From Acidianus infernus (GTDB lineage Archaea > Thermoproteota > Thermoprotei_A > Sulfolobales > Sulfolobaceae): 64,000 bases of DNA. Numbering within the stretch: position 1 is the first letter of the stretch; every line of letters begins with the position of its first letter. Made by a program: the position numbers and the translations under genes. The stretch lies in contig NZ_WFIY01000004.1 of the NCBI RefSeq assembly GCF_009729545.1, positions 470,001 to 534,000 on the forward strand. The letters are read 5' to 3'. Under the pieces are notes generated by a model. That model did not search any database. It was not told the origin of the DNA and worked only from the letters and a program-made list of their open reading frames with translations. Positions 26,118 to 33,117 of the stretch are shown here, piece after piece.

Positions 26118-26812
26118 ATTAAATTTTCGATTTTTTCTATTCCATTTTGTATAAATGAAAGAGAATTTAGATGAGATAGAATGTAACTAGGTGTCATACC
26201 AGAAATGCAAGAAGGATTATAGATATACCCTATTAACATGTATGTTCCTTTAGAACTTGAGATAATTATTGTAGTAGGTATATGAGGTGGATTGCCCATA
26301 TATGCTGCAGATTGGAAATAACCTCCTTGAGCCCACTTATTAATTACGTATTCTTTTACTAATGGACAGTATTGTGGAAAACATGAAGAAATCTTAGAGA
26401 GTCCAAAGCTTACGTAGTTGCTTACAACTTTACAACAAGCTGTTGCATTAAGATATCTATTATAAAGGTATACAAAACGAAACAACACTGAAGAGTTAGG
26501 ATAAAATTCCTTGAATATTATTGCTGGGATATTAGGATAAACGTCTTGTGGATCAGAATAAGAGAAATTGTACACTATCTTACCGTAGTGAGAAAGAAAG
26601 GAGTATAAAACCCAACTATCAGCAGCTCCAAAAGGACATCCGTACCAGCTTATAAATATAATACAAACGTAGCCTGGTTTTGCTAGATCTTCATTACTTA
26701 CTTTAAAGAAAGAGTCTAACGGTACTTCAAAGGGATATAAAATGTAAGGTAATGTAAATAGTACGACAAAAGCTACTACTACTGCAAGAATTATAAGGTT
26801 TTTCCGTTTCAT
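26114..26812 (-). CDS. DUF929-family extracytoplasmic protein
   Basis: 232 residues with an N-terminal membrane anchor or signal (residues 5-22, LIILAVVVAFVVLFTLPYIL region) and the rest outside. The IFISWYGCPFGAADSWVLY stretch is the hallmark I associate with DUF929, a family limited largely to Sulfolobales and some Thermococci; the WYGCP sequence next to a strand recalls a thioredoxin-like active site with one cysteine. Further cysteines (ACCK, SSCFPQYC) may form disulfides outside the cell. Function unknown; a redox or assembly role at the cell surface is inference only. Confidence 0.75.
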   Translation of the reverse strand: MKRKNLIILAVVVAFVVLFTLPYILYPFEVPLDSFFKVSNEDLAKPGYVCIIFISWYGCPFGAADSWVLYSFLSHYGKIVYNFSYSDPQDVYPNIPAIIFKEFYPNSSVLFRFVYLYNRYLNATACCKVVSNYVSFGLSKISSCFPQYCPLVKEYVINKWAQGGYFQSAAYMGNPPHIPTTIIISSSKGTYMLIGYIYNPSCISGMTPSYILSHLNSLSFIQNGIEKIENLI

Positions 26813-26939
26813 AATAATATTATAGAAGGAGGAGAATTAATTATTGATCTTCAATAGTCCCTGGATTTACGAAAAATTAGATTGCCCCAAAACACGCAAG
26901 CAGAGCTTTTGTTTATATTAATAAATTTCTATATTATTA

Positions 26940-27365
26940 TTAATCTAGGTATATAGTTATAAAATGGCTTTTATATAGAGTTACGATAAACTTTTCTAGG
27001 AAATCTTCTCGACCCAATATTATTTCTGGGACTACTGGTAAACTTAAGCTCTGTAATGAGAATAAGGAAACTGGAACGTCTAGTTCCGAACTCCCCAATT
27101 TTATCTTTATTAAATATCTTTTTGTTAATGCACCATTAATAACTGCTAAATCGTGATACCTTGAATCTAGATCATTAAAGCAGTACAACGCTTTCTCTTT
27201 ATCTAACAAAGTATATCTGCTTCCGGTATCTATTAGGCCCTTCATTTTAACCATTGAACCTATGGATGGGCACTCAACAAAAATATCGATTAAAGGAACT
27301 TTATTCCCAAATATTTCTGAAAAAGGAAATACAAGAATATCAGTATTTTTTCTCTCCTTTGACAT
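26940..27365 (-). CDS. Retropepsin-like (clan AA) aspartic protease
   Basis: 141 residues. The aspartic protease motif GLIDTGSRYTLLD (about 41-53) is followed near residue 120 by the hydrophobic-hydrophobic-Gly pattern IILGREDFL, the layout of single-domain retropepsins that act as dimers (DTG from each subunit). Archaeal members of this group are found as small stand-alone proteins with unknown substrates. The ATG at 27365 lies inside the end of the upstream DUF5678-like gene (26-nt overlap), so translation is coupled. A second, fused and degenerate copy lies just upstream. Confidence 0.8.
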   Translation of the reverse strand: MSKERKNTDILVFPFSEIFGNKVPLIDIFVECPSIGSMVKMKGLIDTGSRYTLLDKEKALYCFNDLDSRYHDLAVINGALTKRYLIKIKLGSSELDVPVSLFSLQSLSLPVVPEIILGREDFLEKFIVTLYKSHFITIYLD

Positions 27366-27510
27366 AAATTATAGCGTATTCGTGAATTTTATAACCTTTT
27401 TGTTCCAGATTTTTAACTAACTCTTCCCTAGTATCAGCATAACCAATAATCCTATCGTTGGAATCAATAGCAACATACTTACCAACAAATCTAGAATCTA
27501 ATACTATCAT
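27340..27510 (-). CDS. Small DUF5678-like protein
   Basis: 56 residues starting at ATG 27510: DSRFVGKYVAIDSNDRIIG followed by a helix (ADTREELVKNLEQKGYKI) and a last strand (HEYAIIYVKGEKKY). The strand-hairpin-helix pattern with GKYVAID matches what I know as DUF5678, a small domain often encoded beside retropepsin-like proteases in archaea. The gene overlaps the protease gene by 26 nt. Codons 5-45 are identical in DNA to the N-terminal part of the next upstream gene. Confidence 0.75.
   Translation of the reverse strand: MIVLDSRFVGKYVAIDSNDRIIGYADTREELVKNLEQKGYKIHEYAIIYVKGEKKY
27377..27498. repeat. 122-bp perfect direct repeat, copy 1
   Basis: Base-for-base identical to 27859-27980 (offset 482). 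It covers most of the DUF5678-like coding sequence. Identity ends abruptly on both sides (gcg/tgaa on one side, ta/gttt on the other), as expected for a recent duplication or gene conversion. Confidence 0.95.
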
Positions 27511-27512
27511 TT

Positions 27513-27995
27513 TTAGTCACTTATTTCAAAGTAATTATCGTAAAAGCAAACTATAAAATTAGTAGGACTTAAAATAAGACCTGGCACTATTGGTAAATCT
27601 ACTTTATTTAAATCAGCAACTTTAACTTTGATTTTCTTTTTTATTATACCAATTTCTACCTCTATTTCTCCTTCCTCATAAATTCCGCAAAATTCTGCAA
27701 TTTCTTTATTAATCAAATTAGTGTTTCCAAAAGTAGCAATTGCCCTAAAAGAGTTAGAATTACAATTTATTTTCAAATTCATTAAAGGCAATTCCTCATC
27801 ACAGACCTTAGAATACTCTATATGCAATTTGAACTGTGATGGAATGTAAAGTATTGAATATTCGTGAATTTTATAACCTTTTTGTTCCAGATTTTTAACT
27901 AACTCTTCCCTAGTATCAGCATAACCAATAATCCTATCGTTGGAATCAATAGCAACATACTTACCAACAAATCTAGAATCGTTTATGATTAACAC
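27513..27995 (-). CDS. DUF5678-retropepsin fusion with altered active site
   Basis: 160 residues. Residues 1-48 are the DUF5678-like module (SRFVGKYVAIDSNDRIIG). Residues 50-160 align by pattern with the neighbouring protease: FGNTNLI stands where the neighbour has DTGSRY, and VPGLILSPTNF where it has VPEIILGREDF. The catalytic Asp and Gly are thus replaced by Asn-Thr, so this copy is probably not a protease and may be a dimer partner, inhibitor or binding protein. It is located 2 nt before the split pair on the same strand. Confidence 0.75.
   Translation of the reverse strand: MLIINDSRFVGKYVAIDSNDRIIGYADTREELVKNLEQKGYKIHEYSILYIPSQFKLHIEYSKVCDEELPLMNLKINCNSNSFRAIATFGNTNLINKEIAEFCGIYEEGEIEVEIGIIKKKIKVKVADLNKVDLPIVPGLILSPTNFIVCFYDNYFEISD
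27859..27980. repeat. 122-bp perfect direct repeat, copy 2
   Basis: Identical to 27377-27498. In this copy the repeat is fused in frame to a retropepsin-like domain; in the other copy the DUF5678 frame closes and a separate protease gene follows. Confidence 0.95.
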
Positions 27996-28059
27996 ATAAA
28001 ATATCTCACAGTAAAAAATAAAAATATTTATATTATGGTCAACAATACGCTAGTGCAAT

Positions 28060-28285
28060 ATTTATCTGACCTCCTTTAAGGCATATTAGTCAGATCTGAC
28101 TGGGGTGTAGACCCTCCTTGAGTGTAAAGTTAGACTTAAAGTTTAGCCAACCATCAATTCGGGTAGCTCAAAGAACTACCATTGGAAGAGTGGGGAACTT
28201 TCATGCTGCTTGCCCCTCACTCGAGCTGGAGAGGAGCGTCATTAACGTCTTGGGCTATCCATCAGTGAGGCTTTGCCTCCTTTTG
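28060..28285. ncRNA. G+C-richer structured intergenic island, candidate RNA or element remnant
   Basis: About 225 nt, visibly richer in G+C than the A+T-rich surroundings and full of local hairpins: perfect palindrome agtcagatctgact (28088-28101); ggtag/ctacc (28162-28166 with 28176-28180); gagtgggg with cccctcactc (28188-28195 with 28213-28222, one bulge); gaggc-ttt-gcctc (28267-28279) followed by ctttt, which resembles a plus-strand terminator. In A+T-rich hyperthermophiles such islands are often stable RNAs. I find no SRP, RNase P or tRNA signature. A remnant of an IS200/IS605 end with its guide RNA is another option. Strand not settled. Confidence 0.4.
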
Positions 28286-28320
28286 TAATTACAAGAGATT
28301 GCAAACTGATTACACAAATT

Positions 28321-28884
28321 TTAGGATTCGTCGTATGCTTCTTTGAGAAGCTTCTTAGCTAACTCCTCCGGAATTTTAGCAGTAACCTTATAATTCTCGT
28401 GAAGAACGTGGATTTCCATATTTGTAGATCTCTCTCCTTGAAGATCAAATGTTAAATATTGCACAGTGCTGAAAGATTCGCCTTGTTCTCTTCCTGCCTC
28501 TGGTTCTCCTTGAATAAGTTTAGATCCTATTTTCAGAAAAACAGAATTATATACTTTATTTAAAGTTTTATAGACATTAATTAAGTCATTCATAGAATAT
28601 GCATAAATGTAAAGAGTAGCTTTTATTTTTCCATTTCCGGGAAGTAAACTAGAATAAATTCTTATTACTTCCTCTATATCATTTTCTTTTTCCAACCTAT
28701 CAAGATAAATCATTTCCTGAATTTGATGTAGTACAGTATCCTTATTTTCAAAGAGTAATGATAATCTATCTCCTAGTTCTACTCTTCTACTCTTTTTTAT
28801 TTCAGATATTTTCCTTATCTCATTCATTCTAATTTTCTCGTATTCTCTCCATGGTAACACGTCTTTAATCGTAATGCTAACCAA
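28321..28884 (-). CDS. DUF3501-family protein
   Basis: 187 residues. The stretches KKSRRVELGDRLSLLFENKDTVLHQIQEM and KIKATLYIY (split here for length: RRVELGDRLSLLFENK, then QIQEMIYLDRLE) are the conserved core of DUF3501. The family is found beside rubrerythrin and a GlpC-like Fe-S oxidoreductase, exactly the context here. The start overlaps the Fe-S protein gene by 8 nt. Function is not established; co-occurrence suggests a part in peroxide reduction or electron transfer to rubrerythrin. Confidence 0.82.
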   Translation of the reverse strand: MVSITIKDVLPWREYEKIRMNEIRKISEIKKSRRVELGDRLSLLFENKDTVLHQIQEMIYLDRLEKENDIEEVIRIYSSLLPGNGKIKATLYIYAYSMNDLINVYKTLNKVYNSVFLKIGSKLIQGEPEAGREQGESFSTVQYLTFDLQGERSTNMEIHVLHENYKVTAKIPEELAKKLLKEAYDES

Positions 28885-30049
28885 TACTTAACGCCTCCTT
28901 TAAAACTTGAATAGGATGAAGGGGCCTTTTGCCAGAAGCCTTGAAGATTTGCAAACCTGCTAATGGACACTCAGTGACAAAAACTTCTGCCTTGCTTTGA
29001 GAAAAAACCTCCATCATCTTTTTCCCTATAATCTTAGCTTTATCATAATTCCTTAACCCCCAGCCTCCATCAATTCCAGAACATCCTTTATCAGCTATTT
29101 CCACTTTAGCTCCCAAAGATCTCATAATTGCTACTCCCGGTAAGCCAATTTTCAAGTACTTAAGATGGCAAGGGGTATGATAAAGCACTGTTTTATTAAA
29201 ACTTCTTGGAAGTTTAATTTTTCCTTCCCTATTTAATTTTAAAAGGTATTCCATAGCATCGTAGACCTTAATCTCCTTATTTATTACGTTCTTATATTCC
29301 TCAATCATCAATGAACATGTAGGTATTGGAGAAACTACGTCATAACCTTGCTTAATAAAATTCTCAAGTATAGATGAATTAAACTCTGCTACTTTCTTTA
29401 GCATCTTAGCGTCACCAACGTCCAGCATCGGAGCACCGCAACAAAGGAAGTTAGCTAGCTTTACTTCAATTCCTAACTTATTGTAAACTTCTATAACGTC
29501 TTGACCTAAATCTGGATAAAAATTCTCAATTAGACAAGTGTGGAAAAGTATAACTTTAGCTACCGGATTCTCTATCTTCCCAACCCTAGGTTTAAAGCCC
29601 TTATCTGACATCTGTGGCATTGGAGCGTCTTCTTTTATTCCTAGAAATCCTTTAGTATATGGATAAATTTTACTTACAATTTTCTTAAACGGAACATTTA
29701 CAGCCTCAAATAAATAGTCTCTTAATGATAATCCAGTCTTTTGCTTATAATATAACCAAGCCCAATCCATTAAATGAGCAAAGTCCATGTTGAATTCGTG
29801 AGGAGGTGTGTAAGGACAATTATTATAGCACATCTTACAGTGAAAACAGTCCGGTACTATGGAGAATAAATCCTCTAAGGTCAACTCTTTCGGGCCTTTC
29901 TTATCTGTAATAGAAAACAGCTTAGGGAAAACGAAACAATAATTAAAGCATAATCTACATCCATGACATACGGAAGCTTGCCTTACAAATTCCGACTTAA
30001 GTTTGGAAGAATCAAAAAATGAAGTATCTTCAGGATCTAATGAATACAT
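28877..30049 (-). CDS. Fe-S oxidoreductase, GlpC/HdrD-like with CCG domains
   Basis: 390 residues. Two ferredoxin-like clusters near the N-terminus: CHGCRLCFNYC (27-40 region) and CFHCKMCYNNCP (about 65-80). Two cysteine-rich (CCG) domains follow, with CLIENFYPD, CCGAPML, CPTCSLM, CHLKYL, CSGIDGGWG and CPLAGLQI. This is the heterodisulfide-reductase D/glycerol-3-phosphate dehydrogenase C layout. In this setting it probably passes electrons to rubrerythrin. Its ATG shares one base with the stop of the rubrerythrin gene. The last proline/cysteine in the first motif (FNYCFVFP) departs slightly from CP. Confidence 0.85.
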   Translation of the reverse strand: MYSLDPEDTSFFDSSKLKSEFVRQASVCHGCRLCFNYCFVFPKLFSITDKKGPKELTLEDLFSIVPDCFHCKMCYNNCPYTPPHEFNMDFAHLMDWAWLYYKQKTGLSLRDYLFEAVNVPFKKIVSKIYPYTKGFLGIKEDAPMPQMSDKGFKPRVGKIENPVAKVILFHTCLIENFYPDLGQDVIEVYNKLGIEVKLANFLCCGAPMLDVGDAKMLKKVAEFNSSILENFIKQGYDVVSPIPTCSLMIEEYKNVINKEIKVYDAMEYLLKLNREGKIKLPRSFNKTVLYHTPCHLKYLKIGLPGVAIMRSLGAKVEIADKGCSGIDGGWGLRNYDKAKIIGKKMMEVFSQSKAEVFVTECPLAGLQIFKASGKRPLHPIQVLKEALSIG

Positions 30050-30480
30050 TACTGCTTACCTTGTAGTAGAGCTAATAGTTGCTTATATCTTTCAGCATGA
30101 CTTTTCTCTGCTCTGGCTAAAGTTTCAAACCATTCTGCAATTTCTTCAAAACCTTCTTCCCTTGCTTGTTTTGCAAAACCAGGATACATTTGAGTAAATT
30201 CGTAAGTTTCTCCAGCTATGGCAGATTGTATCATATCTTCAAGAGTCTTTATCGGCTTATCGGTTGCAGGATCAGTTAAGCCTCCTTGTCTTATGAAATC
30301 TAAATGTCCAAAAGCGTGAGCAGTTTCTCCTTCAGCTATACTCCTAAAAACTGCAGCAATATCTGGATATCCTTCTTCATCAGCCTTCTTTGCAAAATAT
30401 AAGTAACGTCTATTTGCCATTGATTCACCTATAAAGCCTGTCTTTAAATTTTCGGCAGTTTTAGTTCCTTTTAAGTTCAT
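30049..30480 (-). CDS. rbr: Rubrerythrin (diiron peroxidase, no rubredoxin domain)
   Basis: 143 residues, a four-helix ferritin-like protein. Diiron ligands are the Glu in GFIGESMANRRYLYFAKKADEEG, the ExxH in AEGETAHAFGH and the second set in AIAGETYEFTQMYP and ARAEKSHAERY (each motif cited in part). The C-terminal rubredoxin domain of classical rubrerythrin is absent, as in the Sulfolobus sulerythrin type. It reduces hydrogen peroxide. First gene of a three-gene operon with the Fe-S oxidoreductase and DUF3501. Confidence 0.9.
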   Translation of the reverse strand: MNLKGTKTAENLKTGFIGESMANRRYLYFAKKADEEGYPDIAAVFRSIAEGETAHAFGHLDFIRQGGLTDPATDKPIKTLEDMIQSAIAGETYEFTQMYPGFAKQAREEGFEEIAEWFETLARAEKSHAERYKQLLALLQGKQ

Positions 30481-30486
30481 TTTATC

Positions 30487-30517
30487 ACTAAAATAATTTA
30501 GTATTAAATGTTTAAAA
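30487..30517 (-). promoter_or_regulatory. rbr promoter: TATA box with adjoining inverted repeat
   Basis: On the minus strand ttttaaa (plus 30511-30517) lies 31-37 nt before the rbr ATG. Between it and the start is the inverted repeat ACTAAA-ataa-TTTAGT (30487-30502), located where transcription should begin. Such a position suits a repressor site responding to oxidative stress. The binding protein is unknown. Confidence 0.45.
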
Positions 30518-30708
30518 GCTTTTCTTAAATAAGTTTTTCTTCAAATTAAGAATAGTTTCAATCTAAAAGGTCCGTAGAGACATGAAAGGTATCTAAGAAA
30601 TATCCAAATACAATAAAAAGAAACTTAAGAAATTAGAGAGTTAGTATAAAATATTTATTTATGCAATAAAAATGATTTAGTGGTTTTTATATAAGAAAAT
30701 AAAAACGC

Positions 30709-31023
30709 TTACGGTGGTTTAACGTCTATTGCAGCAACTGGACAAACGTTTACGCAGGCCATACAGAATATGCAAGCTTGTTCGTTTATTGGATCAGCCT
30801 TCTTTTCTGATGCAGGATGTCCTGGAGTGTCATACCATTGGAATACGTTTACTGGGCAAGCAGTTATACAAGAGCCGTCGGCAATGCATAAGTCGAAGTC
30901 TACTCCAACTATTGTTCCATGTATTCCTAAAACTTTAGGTGGATCTACTGGACCATAAACCTTGTGGCCTTGATGTTCACCTACTACTTGTCTGGACGTA
31001 CGATAGTTCGGATCTATTCCCAA
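30709..31023 (-). CDS. zfx: Zinc-containing 7Fe ferredoxin
   Basis: 104 residues, matching the Sulfolobus zinc ferredoxin. The N-terminal extension carries zinc ligands His17, His20 and His35, with Asp77 as the fourth (the known 16/19/34/76 set plus the initiator Met). The cluster I motif has Cys46, Asp49, Cys52, Cys56 (the Asp makes it a 3Fe-4S site) and cluster II has Cys84, Cys87, Cys90, Cys94. It is the main electron carrier for 2-oxoacid:ferredoxin oxidoreductases in these cells. Monocistronic, between the rubrerythrin operon and the permease gene. Confidence 0.95.
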
Positions 31024-31143
31024 CTATTTCACCGAGAAATAGATTAGATTAGCTATAAAAAGAATGTTACCCCGAAAATTTTCGTGAAATATCCATTAGA
31101 GAGAAAAACTATTAAAAAATAAATACTTTCAATCAAAAAAAGG

Positions 31144-32700
31144 TTATACTTTAGCTTGTTCTCTCCTTTCTTCTTCAACAATATTTACAGTCTTTCCAGC
31201 TATTCTATAAGTCTCTGGTCTTTTTACTCTTATCCAGGCCGTGTATATTATAGAGAATATTAGCACGGAAGCTCCCGTTATAACTGCTTGAGTTACTGGG
31301 AATTCTGGTGGCCATATTGACTTGTAAAGTACGAAAGCAAAGATTATTGTTGCTATTGCTGGTAAAATGTAATGCAAGAATGGGTGAATTATTCTATTTA
31401 TTCCATAATGTCTTTCTTTTAGCCTTGCAAATAACACCATAACTGCAGTGTTATTTATGAAGTGAGCTACCATAAACCCTACAAGTGCTATAGTTGTTAG
31501 ATAATCGAACGTTTCACTAAGTGCACAGAATACTGGCTTAGATGTAGCCGGGCAATATATAAGCTGTGATGGAGAAGTTCCAGCGAAGTACCCTACTATA
31601 AACCCTGATGCTAAGGCTAATATACTAGCGGAAATTCCTACAAAGAGCAAAGACTTAGTCGGAGTAACCCACTTAGGATGTACATATGAGAAGAACTTTG
31701 GTAATATGCCATCTCTGCCCATAGCAAAGTACACTCTTCCAGCATTTGACTGCATAGCTACGCTGTCTGAGAATGCTGAATTAAATGCAAATAATGCTAA
31801 TAAAAGACCCCCAGCGATACCTAGATATTCCGTATAAACTACTATTCCTGGAATTCCGCAGCAAGCAAATGAAACCATATTATTAATTCCCCATCCTACT
31901 GTCAAAGCGTAAGCGACTTCAGTTAAAACGACACCTACTACGAATACTCCTAGCATTAATGCCTTAGTTATTGCTCTGCTGCTTTTTGCCTCTTCTCCTA
32001 ATGGAGCTGAGCCTCCATAGCCGATAAAGCTTGTTAAACCGAATATCATTCCTAATCCTAAACCTGTCAGAGGTCCTCCCATTGTATTCCAGTGAGAACC
32101 ATATACTGAATTCCAGGCAAATGGATTAAACACGTTTATTGTATTGTCTGGAGCCTTCAATATTATTATTAGCGAGGTTATTGCAAGGAAGGCTACCTCA
32201 GTTAATGCTGCATATCTAATGTATTTCATTTGCGGTCTAATTCCTATCATAGCTAGGAATATTGGGAAGAGAATGAAGAAAGTTATGAAAGCTATCCATA
32301 CCCATCCTGGTAAAGTTATACCCCAGAAATAATGTAATACGCCAGGCAATACAATTCCTGCTACATAAACTGGTATTGCTGCAGTGCTAGCTATTTGATA
32401 AACTGGATACATTAATCCCGTTATTATTGCTGGAAATGAACCAAAAGCTGTAGCAACGTAACCGTAATAGCCTCCAGCACTTGCATGCCTCTTGGAAAGA
32501 TGATAAAGAGTGTTAACTTCAATGAACATAGTAATCATTGCTAATAGAAAAGCTAGAGGTGTTAGAACGAAAGCGAAAGCTGCTGCGGAAGTAATGAAAG
32601 CTACCGTGTCACAGGCAGGTGCCATTGCAGCTATCTCTTGAGCTATCGCCTCTAAAGTTCCGACTACTCCTTTTTTAAGCCTAGGAACATTTGCGCTCAT
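31144..32700 (-). CDS. APC-superfamily amino acid permease
   Basis: 518 residues with about twelve to thirteen membrane helices. The N-terminal helix 1 region (LEAIAQEIAAMAPACDTVAFITS) with an interrupted small-residue pattern and helix 6 (LTSFIGYGGSAPLGEEAKSSRAI) are the substrate-binding parts typical of APC transporters; GEEAKSSRAI is close to the family's conserved GEE...P/RAI block. It imports an amino acid or amine with protons; the specificity is not readable. It is transcribed alone, from a promoter with a palindrome at the expected start site. Confidence 0.88.
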   Translation of the reverse strand: MSANVPRLKKGVVGTLEAIAQEIAAMAPACDTVAFITSAAAFAFVLTPLAFLLAMITMFIEVNTLYHLSKRHASAGGYYGYVATAFGSFPAIITGLMYPVYQIASTAAIPVYVAGIVLPGVLHYFWGITLPGWVWIAFITFFILFPIFLAMIGIRPQMKYIRYAALTEVAFLAITSLIIILKAPDNTINVFNPFAWNSVYGSHWNTMGGPLTGLGLGMIFGLTSFIGYGGSAPLGEEAKSSRAITKALMLGVFVVGVVLTEVAYALTVGWGINNMVSFACCGIPGIVVYTEYLGIAGGLLLALFAFNSAFSDSVAMQSNAGRVYFAMGRDGILPKFFSYVHPKWVTPTKSLLFVGISASILALASGFIVGYFAGTSPSQLIYCPATSKPVFCALSETFDYLTTIALVGFMVAHFINNTAVMVLFARLKERHYGINRIIHPFLHYILPAIATIIFAFVLYKSIWPPEFPVTQAVITGASVLIFSIIYTAWIRVKRPETYRIAGKTVNIVEEERREQAKV

Positions 32701-32706
32701 TTGGGG

Positions 32707-32744
32707 AACCCTAAAAAATTAGGGTTAGCCTAAATTATTTAAAG
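32707..32744 (-). promoter_or_regulatory. APC permease promoter with operator-like palindrome
   Basis: The minus strand has a TATA-like ctttaaataattt (plus 32732-32744), about 35 nt before the ATG at 32700. Over the expected start site lies AACCCTAA-aaaa-TTAGGGTT (32707-32726), an inverted repeat with 8-bp arms. It could be an operator, or a small hairpin in the leader just upstream of the start codon. Confidence 0.5.
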
Positions 32745-32836
32745 TTAACTCTATTAAGAATTTGGTTAGGTTACCTTAATTAACATTCAAACAATTTTGT
32801 ACAAAAAGTATTATCAGGAAAAATAATTCGTCTTAC

Positions 32837-32992
32837 CTAAAATTTATCTATTTGTGTACTTAACTCTATTCTACAACAAGCTATTAAACTGCATATCTCT
32901 TTTTTATCTCCATCTTCCTTTATTTTGCACTCAAAGATACCGTAGTTTGTGGGACAAAATGATGTCTCCTTTACAGTAAAATATTTTTTCAT
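32837..32992 (-). CDS. Very small cysteine-rich protein (51 residues)
   Basis: Open frame from ATG 32992 to TAG 32837. The product is basic and soluble, with five cysteines (13, 22, 34, 39, 40), including ETSFCPTNYGIFECK near the start and LIACC near the end. Spacing could hold a zinc ion. The frame lies in an otherwise empty 417-nt gap between the permease and LDH2 genes. No family recognised; coding is plausible from composition but unproven. Confidence 0.45.
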   Translation of the reverse strand: MKKYFTVKETSFCPTNYGIFECKIKEDGDKKEICSLIACCRIELSTQIDKF

Positions 32993-33117
32993 AATAAAAC
33001 TTACGAAAATTATCTAATAAAATTATCTTTCTAAATATGAGAAAGAATTTTAAGTTTTTATATAAATATTCTTAGAACAATCCAAGCTTATAAAAGAAAA
33101 TACAAAGTTTTAAGCAA

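Noticed and set aside
28060..28285. RNase P RNA or SRP RNA
   Set aside because: The island lacks the RNase P conserved blocks (GAGGAAAGUC type, AGAACA) and the SRP helix 8 sequence, and it is too short.
30729..30958. Plus-strand open frames opposite the zinc ferredoxin gene
   Set aside because: The minus strand encodes an unmistakable ferredoxin; the opposite frames have no family features.
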